A stretch of DNA of 64,000 nt from the NCBI RefSeq assembly GCF_001718795.1, contig NZ_CP013438.1, positions 1,240,001-1,304,000 on the forward strand, written 5' to 3'. How positions within the stretch are numbered: position 1 is the stretch's first letter; each line of letters opens with the position of its first letter. Of this stretch, positions 42,131 to 50,119 are shown piece after piece. The notes under the pieces are model-generated. The model had not been told where the DNA came from, did no database searches, and was given only the letters and a program-made list of their open reading frames with translations. The position numbers and the translations under genes were made by a program. The DNA comes from Burkholderia latens (GTDB taxonomy: Bacteria; Pseudomonadota; Gammaproteobacteria; Burkholderiales; Burkholderiaceae).

Positions 42131-44692
42131 TCAAACGGTTGCGGGTTCGGCGACGACCGGAATCGCGACAGGCTTGCCGCGCACGCGCTCGTCGGGCGTC
42201 GCGGGACGAATCTGCCCGCGGGTCTCGACGAACGCGATGGTCGTGTCGGGCGCGTCGCTGTTCACGAAGTGGCGGAAGCGCTTGCGCGTGTCCGGATCGG
42301 TGACGGCCTTCTTCCATTCGCATTCGTACGTGTCGACCACATGCTGCATGTCGGCTTCGAGTTCGGCCGCGATCCCGAGCTTGTCGTGCACGACGACGTC
42401 GATCAGGTAGTCGAGCCCGCCTTCGAGGTTGTCGCGCCACACGCTCGTGCGCTGCAGCCGGTCGGCCGTGCGCACGTAGAACATCAGGAAGCGGTCGATG
42501 TAGCGGATCAGCGTGTCGCGATCGAGGTCGGACGCGATCAGTTCCGCGTGGCGCGGCTTCATCCCGCCGTTGCCGCACACGTACAGGTTCCAGCCCTTCT
42601 CGGTCGCGATGATGCCGACGTCCTTGCCCTGGGCTTCCGCGCACTCGCGCGTGCAGCCCGACACGCCGAACTTGATCTTGTGCGGCGCGCGCAGCCCCTT
42701 GTAGCGGTGTTCGATGTCGATCGCGAGGCCGACCGAATCGTCGACGCCGTAGCGGCACCACGTCGAGCCGACGCACGACTTCACGGTGCGCACCGCCTTG
42801 CCGTATGCGTGGCCCGATTCGAAGCCGGCCGCGATCAGCTCTTCCCAGATCGACGGCAGTTGCTCGACGCGCGCGCCGAACAGGTCGACGCGCTGGCCGC
42901 CGGTGATCTTCGTGTAGAGCCCGTACTTCTTCGCGACCTGGCCGACTGCGATCAATCCTTCCGGCGTCACTTCGCCGCCCGGCATCCGCGGCACGACCGA
43001 ATACGTGCCGTCGCGCTGGATGTTCGCGAGGTAGTAGTCGTTCGAATCCTGCAGCCCCGCATGCTCCTTCTTCAGCACGAATTCGTTGAAGCACGATGCG
43101 AGGATGCCGGCGACGGCCGGCTTGCACACGTCGCAGCCGAGGCCGCGGCCGTGCTTGCGCAGCAGGTCGTCGAACGTCGTGATCCGCTCGACGCGGATCA
43201 GATGGAACAGCTCCTGCCGCGAATGCGCGAAGTGCTCGCACAGATGGTTGTTGACGGCCAGGCCCTGCTTCTTCATCTCGGCCTTCATGATCTGCGTGAC
43301 GAGCGGCACGCAGCCGCCGCACGACGTGCCCGCACCCGTGCACGACTTCAGCGCGCCGAGGCTCGTCGCGCCGTCGGCCACCGCCGCGCAGATCTGCGAC
43401 TTCGACACGTTGTTGCACGAGCAGATTTGTGCGCCTTCCGGCAGCGCGTCGACGCCGAGCGCAGGCTTCGCCGCGCCGTCCGACGACGGCAAAATCAGGA
43501 ATTCGGGCTGCTCGGGCAGCTCGATGCGGTTCAGCATCATCTGCAGCAGCGTGCCGTATTCGGAGGCGTCGCCGACCATCACCGCACCATGCAGGAACTT
43601 GCCGCAGTCCGACACCACCAGCTTCTTGTAGACCTGGCGGCGCTCGTCCGCGTACTGGTACGTGCGGCTGCCGGCCGTCGCGCCGTGCGCGTCGCCGATG
43701 CTCGCGACGTCGACGCCCATCAGCTTCAGCTTGGTGCTCATGTCGGCGCCGGCGAACACGGCGCCGGCGTCGCCCGCGAGGTGCTTCGCGACCACACGCG
43801 CCATGTCGTAGCCCGGCGCGACGAGGCCATACACCATCCCGTTCCATGCCGCGCATTCGCCGATCGCGTAGATGTCGGCGTCGCTCGTGCGGCATGCGTC
43901 GTCGATCGCGACGCCGCCGCGCGGGCCGATGTCGAGCCCGCACGCGCGGGCCAGTTCGTCGCGCGCGCGGATGCCCGCCGAGAACACGATCATGTCGGCG
44001 TCCAGATGCGACCCGTCCGCGAACGCCATCCGGTGCGCGCCGTCTTCGCCGTCGACGATCTCGAGCGTGTTCTTGCCCGTGTGCACGGTCACGCCGAGCG
44101 CCTCGATCTTCGCGCGCAGCATCCGGCCGCCGCCGTCGTCGACCTGCACGGCCATCAGCCGCGGCGCGAATTCCACCACGTGCGTATCGAGCCCCATGTC
44201 GCGCAGCGCTTTCGCGCACTCGAGGCCCAGCAGCCCGCCGCCGATCACCACGCCGCGCTTCGCCTGCGCGCCTGCGGCCTGCATCGCTTCGAGATCCTCG
44301 ATGGTCCGGTACACGAAGCAGCCCGTGCGGTCGTGGCCCGGCACCGGCGGCACGAACGGGCGCGAGCCGGTCGCGAGCACCAGCTTGTCGTAGGCAAGCG
44401 TTTCGCCGGATGCGAGCGTGACGGTGTGCGCGGCGCGATCGATCGATGCGACGCGCGTGTTCAGGCGCAGATCGAACTGCGGATGCGTGTCGAAGAAGCC
44501 CGGCTCGACGAGCGACAGATCCTCCGCCGACTTGCCCGCGAAGAATTCGGACAGATGTACGCGGTCGTATGCCGGGCGCGGCTCTTCGCCGAGCACGGTG
44601 ACCTGCAGCGGGTCGGCCGCGCCTGCATGCGTCGCCACGCATTCGAGGAGCTTGTGGCCGACCATCCCGTGGCCGATGACGATGAGTTTCAT
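42131..44692 (-). CDS. nirB: NADH-dependent nitrite reductase large subunit NirB
   Basis: An 853-residue cytoplasmic enzyme that reduces nitrite to ammonium. The N-terminal FAD/NAD module starts KLIVIGHGMVGHKLLE. A BFD-type [2Fe-2S] domain has CSCNNVSKSQI and CTGAGTSCGGC. The C-terminal siroheme/4Fe-4S domain carries SCVGSTWCRYG (about residue 639) and SGCTRECAEAQG (about 678). The length is standard. It is the second gene of the nitrate operon. Its siroheme depends on the divergent cobA product. Confidence 0.94.
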   Translation of the reverse strand: MKLIVIGHGMVGHKLLECVATHAGAADPLQVTVLGEEPRPAYDRVHLSEFFAGKSAEDLSLVEPGFFDTHPQFDLRLNTRVASIDRAAHTVTLASGETLAYDKLVLATGSRPFVPPVPGHDRTGCFVYRTIEDLEAMQAAGAQAKRGVVIGGGLLGLECAKALRDMGLDTHVVEFAPRLMAVQVDDGGGRMLRAKIEALGVTVHTGKNTLEIVDGEDGAHRMAFADGSHLDADMIVFSAGIRARDELARACGLDIGPRGGVAIDDACRTSDADIYAIGECAAWNGMVYGLVAPGYDMARVVAKHLAGDAGAVFAGADMSTKLKLMGVDVASIGDAHGATAGSRTYQYADERRQVYKKLVVSDCGKFLHGAVMVGDASEYGTLLQMMLNRIELPEQPEFLILPSSDGAAKPALGVDALPEGAQICSCNNVSKSQICAAVADGATSLGALKSCTGAGTSCGGCVPLVTQIMKAEMKKQGLAVNNHLCEHFAHSRQELFHLIRVERITTFDDLLRKHGRGLGCDVCKPAVAGILASCFNEFVLKKEHAGLQDSNDYYLANIQRDGTYSVVPRMPGGEVTPEGLIAVGQVAKKYGLYTKITGGQRVDLFGARVEQLPSIWEELIAAGFESGHAYGKAVRTVKSCVGSTWCRYGVDDSVGLAIDIEHRYKGLRAPHKIKFGVSGCTRECAEAQGKDVGIIATEKGWNLYVCGNGGMKPRHAELIASDLDRDTLIRYIDRFLMFYVRTADRLQRTSVWRDNLEGGLDYLIDVVVHDKLGIAAELEADMQHVVDTYECEWKKAVTDPDTRKRFRHFVNSDAPDTTIAFVETRGQIRPATPDERVRGKPVAIPVVAEPATV

Positions 44693-44713
44693 GGTGACGT
44701 CTCCCTCGGTCGA

Positions 44714-46039
44714 TCAGTTCGCGGCGTTGGCGGCAGCCAGCGCGCGATCGCGCAGCGCGGCCTCGCGTGCCTTGTGTTCTTCGCTGAAGCGCACGGCCAT
44801 CGCGCACAGCGCGGTCGCTGTGACGATCAGGCCGAGCATGCTCAGCGTGTACTGCACGTCGCCCATGCCCTTCAGCAGGAAGGACGCGGCTACCGCGCCG
44901 ACGTTGCCGCCCGCGCCGACGATCCCCGCGACGCCGCCGAGTGCGTTGCGATCGATGAAAGGCACGAGTGCGTAGGTCGCGCCGCACGCCATGTGCGTGA
45001 ACAGGCCGAACGTGAGCATCGCGACGAGCGCCATGCCGATCCCCTGTGCATGCGAGAACCAGATGAGTCCGAGCCCTTCGCCGACGATCAGCGCGCACAG
45101 CAGCATCGCGCGCACGTCGAGGCTGCGGCGCGCGGCGATGCGGTCGGACAGCCAGCCGCCGAGCGCGCGCGCGAACAGCGCGAGCAGGCCGAACAGCCCG
45201 ACCGCGAAACCGGCGTCCTTCAGCGACAGCTTGAAGTGATCGACGTAGTACAGCGCGGCGATGTTGTGGATGAACACTTCGACGCCGAAGCATGCGCCGT
45301 ATGTGACGAACAGCATCCACACGCGATAGTTGCCGCATGCGGTGAAGAAGCTCCCCCAGCCGCCCTTCTTGCCGCTGTCGACCGTCACGCCCTGCTTGCG
45401 CAGCGCGACGAAATCGCCTTGCGGGCAATCCTGCGTGAAGCGCCAGTACGCCCAGGCCATCGCCAGCATCGCGATTCCCGGCACGATCAGCGCGACACGC
45501 CACGACGCGTCGTCGCCGAAGCCGAGCATCACGCCGGCGGCAACGAGCAGCGGCATCATCGCCTGCGTCGCGCCCGCGCCCGCATTGCCCCAGCCGGCCG
45601 TCGTCGCATTCGCGGTGCCGACCACGTTCGGCGCGAACATCACCGACGTGTGGTACTGCGTGATCACGAAGCCCGCGCCGATCGCGCCGATGCCGAGGCG
45701 GCAGATCAGGAACGACAGGTAGTCGTGCGTGAACGACACCGCGAACACGGGGATCGCGCCCATCAGGAGCAGGCCCGCATACACGCGGCGCGGGCCGAAG
45801 CGGTCGCACATCGGGCCGACCAGCAGCCGCACCGCGATCGTCGCGGCCACCGCGGCGATGTTGATGTTCGCGACCTGCGCGGCGGTGAGATGGAATTCGC
45901 GTGAAATCAGCGGCATCAGCGGCGCGCACGCGAACCACGCGAAGAAGCACACGAAGAATGCCATCCACGTCATGTGGAACGCGCGCATCGGCGCGGTGCG
46001 GAAGCTGAAGAGATCGATACGGGTTGCTTTGTCGGTCAT
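44714..46039 (-). CDS. Nitrate/nitrite MFS transporter, NarK/NasA type
   Basis: A 441-residue, 12-helix nitrate-nitrite porter. The two NNP signatures are present: GWGNAGAGATQAMMP in TM5 and GIVGAGGNVGAVAASF in TM11. An internal loop (QGVTVDSGKKGGWGSFF) lies mid-protein. The ATG at 46039 is preferred over the one four codons earlier because a GGCGG site is better spaced. It is the first gene of the operon. Its start codon lies only 16 nt after the T-run of a leader terminator, so expression should depend on antitermination. Confidence 0.92.
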   Translation of the reverse strand: MTDKATRIDLFSFRTAPMRAFHMTWMAFFVCFFAWFACAPLMPLISREFHLTAAQVANINIAAVAATIAVRLLVGPMCDRFGPRRVYAGLLLMGAIPVFAVSFTHDYLSFLICRLGIGAIGAGFVITQYHTSVMFAPNVVGTANATTAGWGNAGAGATQAMMPLLVAAGVMLGFGDDASWRVALIVPGIAMLAMAWAYWRFTQDCPQGDFVALRKQGVTVDSGKKGGWGSFFTACGNYRVWMLFVTYGACFGVEVFIHNIAALYYVDHFKLSLKDAGFAVGLFGLLALFARALGGWLSDRIAARRSLDVRAMLLCALIVGEGLGLIWFSHAQGIGMALVAMLTFGLFTHMACGATYALVPFIDRNALGGVAGIVGAGGNVGAVAASFLLKGMGDVQYTLSMLGLIVTATALCAMAVRFSEEHKAREAALRDRALAAANAAN

Positions 46040-46054
46040 GTCATCCGCCAAACG

Positions 46055-46112
46055 AAAAACGGCGTCCTGCGCACCCGGTCTCGTCGAGAGACCCGATGCG
46101 TAGGACGCCGTT
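46055..46112 (-). terminator. Leader attenuator of the nas operon
   Basis: On the minus strand AACGGCGTCCT (46112-46102) pairs perfectly with AGGACGCCGTT (46068-46058). Two inner helices lie in between (CGCATC with GGTGCG, GGTCTC with GAGACC), and a run of five T follows (46059-46055). This long intrinsic terminator ends 16 nt before the narK ATG. It is the expected target of NasT antitermination. Confidence 0.88.
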
Positions 46113-46116
46113 GCCC
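46103..46116 (-). promoter_or_regulatory. Second ANTAR-type hexaloop (P2), overlapping the attenuator
   Basis: On the minus strand GGGC and GTCC (one G-U pair) enclose the hexaloop AACGGC with A at position 1 and G at position 4, as in ANTAR target RNAs. The loop and 3' arm are the same bases that form the 5' arm of the terminator, so the two structures exclude each other. The stem is only 4 bp, which fits a protein-stabilised hairpin. Confidence 0.65.
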
Positions 46117-46154
46117 ATGAAGCCCGTTGCCGGGCGCGTCGGTATTCGGTACTG

Positions 46155-46180
46155 CGGACGGATCGCCATTGACCCGCCCG
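46155..46180 (-). promoter_or_regulatory. First ANTAR-type hexaloop hairpin (P1) at the nas transcript start
   Basis: On the minus strand CGGGCGGGTC and GATCCGTCCG form a 10-bp stem (two G-U pairs) around the hexaloop AATGGC, which has the A1 and G4 bases of ANTAR targets. The hairpin begins at the position predicted for +1 from the sigma-54 promoter. It is the likely primary NasT binding site. Confidence 0.75.
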
Positions 46181-46191
46181 AACGACCTAAC

Positions 46192-46206
46192 GCAAGCGAC
46201 GTGCCA
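46192..46206 (-). promoter_or_regulatory. Sigma-54 promoter of the nas operon
   Basis: On the minus strand TGGCACG, 4 nt, TTGC matches the -24/-12 consensus at every fixed position with correct spacing. The predicted transcript start is near 46180, about 140 nt upstream of the narK ATG. Confidence 0.85.
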
Positions 46207-46307
46207 TGTCGGCGTCCATCGCGCCGCGAGCCGCGCCGTACAAGGCGCACCGCGCATCGGGCGCGCCGCAGTGCTGCGTCGCGCGCTATCCGTCGCGATG
46301 CATCGAG

Positions 46308-46343
46308 GCACAGATGTGGTGCGCTGCAGCACTACCGGCGTGC
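46308..46343. promoter_or_regulatory. Two tandem NtrC-type enhancer sites
   Basis: GCAC-N7-GTGC occurs at 46308-46322 and again at 46329-46343. Both are exact half-site pairs, with centres 21 bp apart (two helical turns). They lie about 135 and 156 bp upstream of the predicted nas start and about 180-200 bp upstream of the divergent cobA start. This spacing suits a shared NtrC enhancer. Confidence 0.78.
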
Positions 46344-46490
46344 GACTTCGCGGTGCGCGCTCACGGGACGCGATGCACAGCGATGCGGCATTGCGTGCGC
46401 AGCGGCGCCACCGCTGCATGCATGTCGACGGCCGACGCCGCCGCGCCGGCGCGTCACGCCGCAGGCCGCGCGCTCCCCGGTCGGCCGAGT

Positions 46491-46506
46491 TGGCCCGGAT
46501 ATTGCT
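46491..46506 (+). promoter_or_regulatory. Sigma-54 promoter of the cobA-nasT-nasS operon
   Basis: TGGCCCG, 4 nt, TTGCT differs from consensus at one fixed position and has correct -24/-12 spacing. The predicted start is near 46517, giving a leader of about 200 nt before cobA. Confidence 0.72.
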
Positions 46507-46520
46507 GAATTCGCTGCACA

Positions 46521-46540
46521 CACCGGCAACGGCGCCGGTG
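46521..46540 (+). promoter_or_regulatory. ANTAR-type hexaloop hairpin at the cobA leader start
   Basis: CACCGGC and GCCGGTG form a 7-bp perfect stem around AACGGC, the same hexaloop as nas P2. It sits at about +5 of the predicted transcript, like P1 in the nas leader. This suggests that NasT also controls its own operon. Confidence 0.68.
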
Positions 46541-46597
46541 GGCAGTCCCCGCAGATGCAGGCCCGCCGTCGCAGGTGGGCGCAGCCAATCCGCAATC

Positions 46598-46613
46598 AGG
46601 ACAACGACGTCCT
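46598..46613 (+). promoter_or_regulatory. Possible second hexaloop hairpin in the cobA leader
   Basis: AGGAC and GTCCT form a 5-bp stem around AACGAC (A1, G4). It lies 57 nt after the first hairpin. No T-run terminator was found downstream, so its role is unclear. Confidence 0.45.
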
Positions 46614-46713
46614 CCCGTGCATGCACGGCCGGATGCCGTGGTCCCCGCGACCGCCCGCCGCCGCGCAGCGACACGCAATCGACCGCCCCATGCAGGCGGC
46701 ACTGGAACACGAC

Positions 46714-47475
46714 ATGACGACAGGCAAAGTCACGCTGCTGGGCGCCGGGCCCGGCGACCCCGATCTCCTGACGCTGAAGGCCGCGAAGGCGCTGGCAGCA
46801 GCCGACGTGTTGCTGCTCGACGATCTCGTCGCGCCCGGCATCGTCGAACTCGCACCGCACGCGCGCGTGATCCGCGTCGGCAAGCGCGGCGGCTGCCGCT
46901 CCACGCCCCAGGCGTTCATCGAGAAGCTGATGCGCCGCTACGCGCTGCGCGGCGCGCACGTCGTGCGCGTGAAAGGCGGCGACGCACTGCTGTTCGGCCG
47001 CGCCGGCGAAGAACTTGCGACGCTGCGCGCCGCCGCGATTCCGGTCGACATCGTCAACGGCATCTCGTCGGGCTTCGCGGCTGCCGCGAGCCTCGGCATC
47101 TCGCTCACGCACCGCGAGCACTGTCAGGGCGTGACGTTCGTCACCGCGCACCGCCAGGATCACGGCGAGCCGGACTGGGCGGCGCTTGCCGCCACCGGCA
47201 CCACGCTCGCGATCTACATGGGCATGAGCCGCGTCGACAACATCGCGGCCGGCCTGCTCGCCGCGCTGCCCGCCGCGACACCCGCCGCCGCCGTGCAATG
47301 GGCCGGCACGCCGCGCGAGCGCCGCTGGACCGGCACGCTCGGCGGTCTCGCGCACGGTGTCGCCGCGGCCGGACTCGGCAGCCCGGCCGTGATGCTCGTC
47401 GGCGCGGCGATCGGCGAAGCGTCCGTGCAGCAGACCGATGCTGCCGCGCTCGCGATGCTGTCGCGGGCCGCGTAA
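46714..47475 (+). CDS. cobA: Uroporphyrinogen-III C-methyltransferase
   Basis: A 253-residue SUMT. It has the N-terminal VTLLGAGPGDPDLLTLKAAK, then VLLLDDLVAPGIVELAP, RVKGGDALLFGRAGEEL and the C-terminal IYMGMSRVDNIAAGLLA. It methylates uroporphyrinogen III at C-2 and C-7 to precorrin-2, the first step to siroheme, the cofactor of NirB. There is no CysG oxidase/chelatase domain, so later steps are encoded elsewhere. The ATG at 46714 follows GGAAC. It is the first gene of the operon with nasT and nasS. Confidence 0.92.
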   Translation: MTTGKVTLLGAGPGDPDLLTLKAAKALAAADVLLLDDLVAPGIVELAPHARVIRVGKRGGCRSTPQAFIEKLMRRYALRGAHVVRVKGGDALLFGRAGEELATLRAAAIPVDIVNGISSGFAAAASLGISLTHREHCQGVTFVTAHRQDHGEPDWAALAATGTTLAIYMGMSRVDNIAAGLLAALPAATPAAAVQWAGTPRERRWTGTLGGLAHGVAAAGLGSPAVMLVGAAIGEASVQQTDAAALAMLSRAA

Positions 47476-47546
47476 TGCCAAACGTCATGCAGAACGTCAT
47501 GCCGAAGGTCATGCCGAACGCGATGCAGCACGTCATGCGCGACGCC
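47475..47546 (+). repeat. Six tandem 12-nt repeats after cobA
   Basis: Six consecutive 12-nt units of consensus ATGCCGAACGTC start exactly at the cobA stop (TAATG). Unit length is a multiple of three, so copy-number change would keep the reading frame open. Each unit offers an ATG. Confidence 0.85.
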
Positions 47547-47708
47547 GTGCCGTACCCGCCGCACGCCCGCACCATTGGCCGCAGCGGCGCTCGCTCGGGC
47601 TACGAGCAAGCCGGACGCGCTCCCCGGCGTGCGCCGACATCCGGCCGCGCCGTGCTCGCGTCGCTCACCCGCTGCCCCGAAGCCCGTCCGTCCGCGTTCG
47701 CGTCATGA
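47475..47708 (+). CDS. 77-codon frame bridging cobA and nasT
   Basis: The frame starts at ATG 47475, overlapping the cobA stop (TAATG), and ends at TGA 47706-47708, overlapping the nasT start (ATGA). The product begins with a Met-rich repeat (MPNVMQNVMPKVMPNAMQHV) and continues as a basic, low-complexity tail without a domain, signal or helix pattern. Overlaps at both ends suggest it is translated, at least to carry ribosomes from cobA to nasT. Whether the peptide itself has a function is unknown. It could be only a spacer that happens to be open. Confidence 0.45.
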   Translation: MPNVMQNVMPKVMPNAMQHVMRDAVPYPPHARTIGRSGARSGYEQAGRAPRRAPTSGRAVLASLTRCPEARPSAFAS

Positions 47709-48298
47709 GTTCGTCCGCCCCGTCCGCACGCCTGCGCGTGCTGCTCGTCACGGATACAGACAAGCCGATCGGCGAGCTCGGCGATGCGCTCGCGCGCCTC
47801 GGCTACGAAATGCTGAACGACGTCGCGACGCCCGCGCGCCTGCCCGCCGCCGTCGAGGAGCAGCGCCCCGACGTCGTGATCATCGATACCGATTCGCCGT
47901 CGCGCGACACGCTCGAGCAACTGGCCGTGATGCACGCGACCGCGCCGCGCCCCGTGCTGATGTTCAGCCACGATGCGGACCAGGCGCTGATTCATGCGGC
48001 CGTCGGCGCGGGCGTGAGCGCGTATCTCGTCGAAGGGCTGTCGGCCGAGCGTCTCGCGCCCATCCTCGAAGTCGCGCTCGCGCGCTTCTCGCACGACGAT
48101 GCATTGCGCCGCCGCCTCGCCGACGTCGAGCGCGAACTCGCCGAACGCAAGCTGATCGATCGCGCGAAGCGCCTGCTGATGGATCGGCGCAGGCTGTCCG
48201 AACACGATGCGTATGCGCTGCTGCGCAAGCGCGCAATGGACCAGGGGCTGCGCATCGTCGACGTCGCGCGGCAACTGGTCGACGCGTCACCTCATTGA
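47705..48298 (+). CDS. nasT: ANTAR-domain response regulator / antiterminator NasT
   Basis: A 197-residue regulator. Residues 9-125 form a receiver-like domain (RVLLVTDTDKPIGELGDALA, with a VVIIDTDSPSRD block and Asp61). Residues about 138-194 form the ANTAR RNA-binding domain (LIDRAKRLLMDRRRLSEHDA then VARQLVD). NasT binds hexaloop leader RNA and prevents termination when NasS has bound nitrate or nitrite. Both partner sites, the nas leader hairpins and nasS, are adjacent. The ATG at 47705 gives the normal length. Confidence 0.9.
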   Translation: MSSSAPSARLRVLLVTDTDKPIGELGDALARLGYEMLNDVATPARLPAAVEEQRPDVVIIDTDSPSRDTLEQLAVMHATAPRPVLMFSHDADQALIHAAVGAGVSAYLVEGLSAERLAPILEVALARFSHDDALRRRLADVERELAERKLIDRAKRLLMDRRRLSEHDAYALLRKRAMDQGLRIVDVARQLVDASPH

Positions 48299-48303
48299 CC
48301 GCC

Positions 48304-49347
48304 ATGAATACTCCATTTCCCGCCGCGCCGGAACGCGCGCATCTTCGCCTCGGGTTCGTCGCGCTGAGCGACGCGGCCCCGCTGATCGTCGCGCAGCGGC
48401 TGAACCTCGGCGCGCGCCACGGCCTGACGCTCGCGTTGAGCCGCCAGCCGTCCTGGGCCGCCGTGCGCGACAAGCTGCTGACGGGCGAGCTCGACGCCGC
48501 GCACGCGCTGTACGGGCTCGTATGCGGATTGCAGCTCGGCATCGGCGGCCCGCAGACCGACATGGCCGCGCTGATGGTCCTCAACCGCAACGGCCAGGCG
48601 ATCACGTTCGCGCGCGGGCTAGCCGACGCCTATCGCGCGAGCGGCGACGCACGCGCGGCGTTCGCGACGCTCGGCCGCAAACCGCTGCTCGCGCAGACCT
48701 TTCCGACCGGCACGCATGCAATGTGGCTCAACTACTGGCTCGCATCGCACGGCATCGATCCGCTGCGCGACGTGCGCAGCGTCGTGATCCCGCCGCCGGA
48801 GATGGTTGCGGCGCTCGCGAGCGGCGAACTCGACGGCTTCTGTGCGGGCGAGCCGTGGCACGCGGTCGCCGACGCGTGCGGCGCTGGCCGGACCGTCGCC
48901 GTCACGAGCGAGATCTGGCCCGATCATCCGGAGAAGGTGCTGGCCGCGCGACGCGAATTCGTCGCGCTCTATCCGGCCACCGCGCGCGCATTGATCCGCA
49001 CGCTCGTCGATGCATGCGCATGGCTCGACGACGACGCCCATCGCCGTGAAGCCGCCGGCTGGCTCGCGTCGCCGGATGCGCTCGGCGTACCGGCGCGGCT
49101 GATCGCGCCGCGCCTGCTCGGCGACTACGGCGCGGGGCCGTTCGTGCAGCCGCCGCTGCCGATCCGGTTCCACGATGGCGGCGCCGTGAACCGGCCCGAT
49201 CCGCGCGACGGCATGTGGTTCCTGTCGCAATACCGGCGTTGGGGCATGCTCGACGCCGCGCATGACGACGCGGCGATCGCCGCGGCAATCGCGCAAACGG
49301 CGTTGTATGATGCTGCGGTCGCCGAAGGCGGCGCTGCGGCCATGTGA
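48304..49347 (+). CDS. nasS: Nitrate sensor NasS (NrtA/CmpA-like)
   Basis: A 347-residue protein of the NrtA/CmpA binding-protein family (LRLGFVALSDAAPLIVAQRL, QTFPTGTHAMWLNYWLASHG, LDGFCAGEPWHAVADACG). It lacks a signal peptide, which separates cytoplasmic NasS from secreted NrtA. It binds nitrate or nitrite and in their absence sequesters NasT. It starts 5 bp after nasT. The order nasT-nasS is the reverse of the name but keeps the pair together. Confidence 0.88.
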   Translation: MNTPFPAAPERAHLRLGFVALSDAAPLIVAQRLNLGARHGLTLALSRQPSWAAVRDKLLTGELDAAHALYGLVCGLQLGIGGPQTDMAALMVLNRNGQAITFARGLADAYRASGDARAAFATLGRKPLLAQTFPTGTHAMWLNYWLASHGIDPLRDVRSVVIPPPEMVAALASGELDGFCAGEPWHAVADACGAGRTVAVTSEIWPDHPEKVLAARREFVALYPATARALIRTLVDACAWLDDDAHRREAAGWLASPDALGVPARLIAPRLLGDYGAGPFVQPPLPIRFHDGGAVNRPDPRDGMWFLSQYRRWGMLDAAHDDAAIAAAIAQTALYDAAVAEGGAAAM

Positions 49348-49489
49348 TCCCGCCCCTCGGGCCGGTCCCGCAACGCAGCACCCGTCCGGCGCGGCGGGCG
49401 GCACCGACACGCCGCGGCCCGCACCGGCGCGCCGCGCCGCATCGACGCCATTGCGTGTCGTGCGGCCACTCCGTTCCCGATCAGATTCG

Positions 49490-50089
49490 ATGCCGAAACC
49501 ACCGCGCACGCCACTCGACGTGCTGCTCACCGAAATCCGCGCTTGCCGCGCATGCGAAGCCGACCTGCCGCTCGGCCCGCGCCCTGTCGTGCGCGCGCAT
49601 CGCGACGCACGCATCCTGATCGTCGGCCAAGCGCCCGGCGCCCGCGTCCACGCGAGCGGCATCCCGTGGGACGATGCGAGCGGCAAGCGGCTGCGCGACT
49701 GGCTCGGCGTCGACGCCGACACGTTCTACGACGACACGCGCTTCGCGATCGTGCCGATGGGGTTTTGCTACCCGGGCCGCGGCGCGGGCGGCGACAACCC
49801 GCCGCGCCCCGAATGCGCACCGCGGTGGAACGCGCGGCTGCTCGGCGAACTGCCGTCGCTCCGGCTCACGCTACTGATCGGCCAGTACGCGCAACGGTAC
49901 TTCCTGCGCGACTCGCGCAAGGCCACGCTGACCGACACGGTCGGCGCGTGGCGCGACTACGGCCCCGGCGTGCTGCCGCTGCCGCATCCGTCTCCGCGCA
50001 ACCAGGCATGGTTCAAACATCATCCGTGGTTCGATGCCGAGGTCGTGCCCGAACTGCGCCGGCGCGTCGCGCCGCTGGTCGCACGCTGA
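49490..50089 (+). CDS. Uracil-DNA glycosylase superfamily protein
   Basis: A 199-residue protein. Motif A is ILIVGQAPGARVHASGIPWD, and a late His motif is LPLPHPSPRN. One N-terminal CRAC pair is present, but the full four-Cys iron-sulfur set of family 4 enzymes is not obvious. It may be a divergent UDG-like enzyme that removes uracil, or a protein with altered activity. The ATG at 49490 places CRAC near residue 19-22. It lies 142 bp after nasS and just upstream of the YkgJ gene. Confidence 0.8.
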   Translation: MPKPPRTPLDVLLTEIRACRACEADLPLGPRPVVRAHRDARILIVGQAPGARVHASGIPWDDASGKRLRDWLGVDADTFYDDTRFAIVPMGFCYPGRGAGGDNPPRPECAPRWNARLLGELPSLRLTLLIGQYAQRYFLRDSRKATLTDTVGAWRDYGPGVLPLPHPSPRNQAWFKHHPWFDAEVVPELRRRVAPLVAR

Positions 50090-50119
50090 CGAGCGCGATC
50101 GCGCACACTCCCCACGCGA

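Noticed and set aside
42269-45904. A 1211-codon open frame opposite nirB and narK
   Set aside because: Long only because third positions of the real genes are GC. The translation is low-complexity and NirB/NarK are unambiguous on the minus strand.
41748-45968. A minus-strand frame spanning out-of-frame narK, nirB and then NirD
   Set aside because: Only the last 114 codons (NirD) are real. The rest is out-of-frame translation of nirB and narK.
46024-46713. Open frames upstream of cobA that would extend it or form separate proteins
   Set aside because: They run across the two promoters, enhancer sites and leader hairpins and have no protein-like composition.
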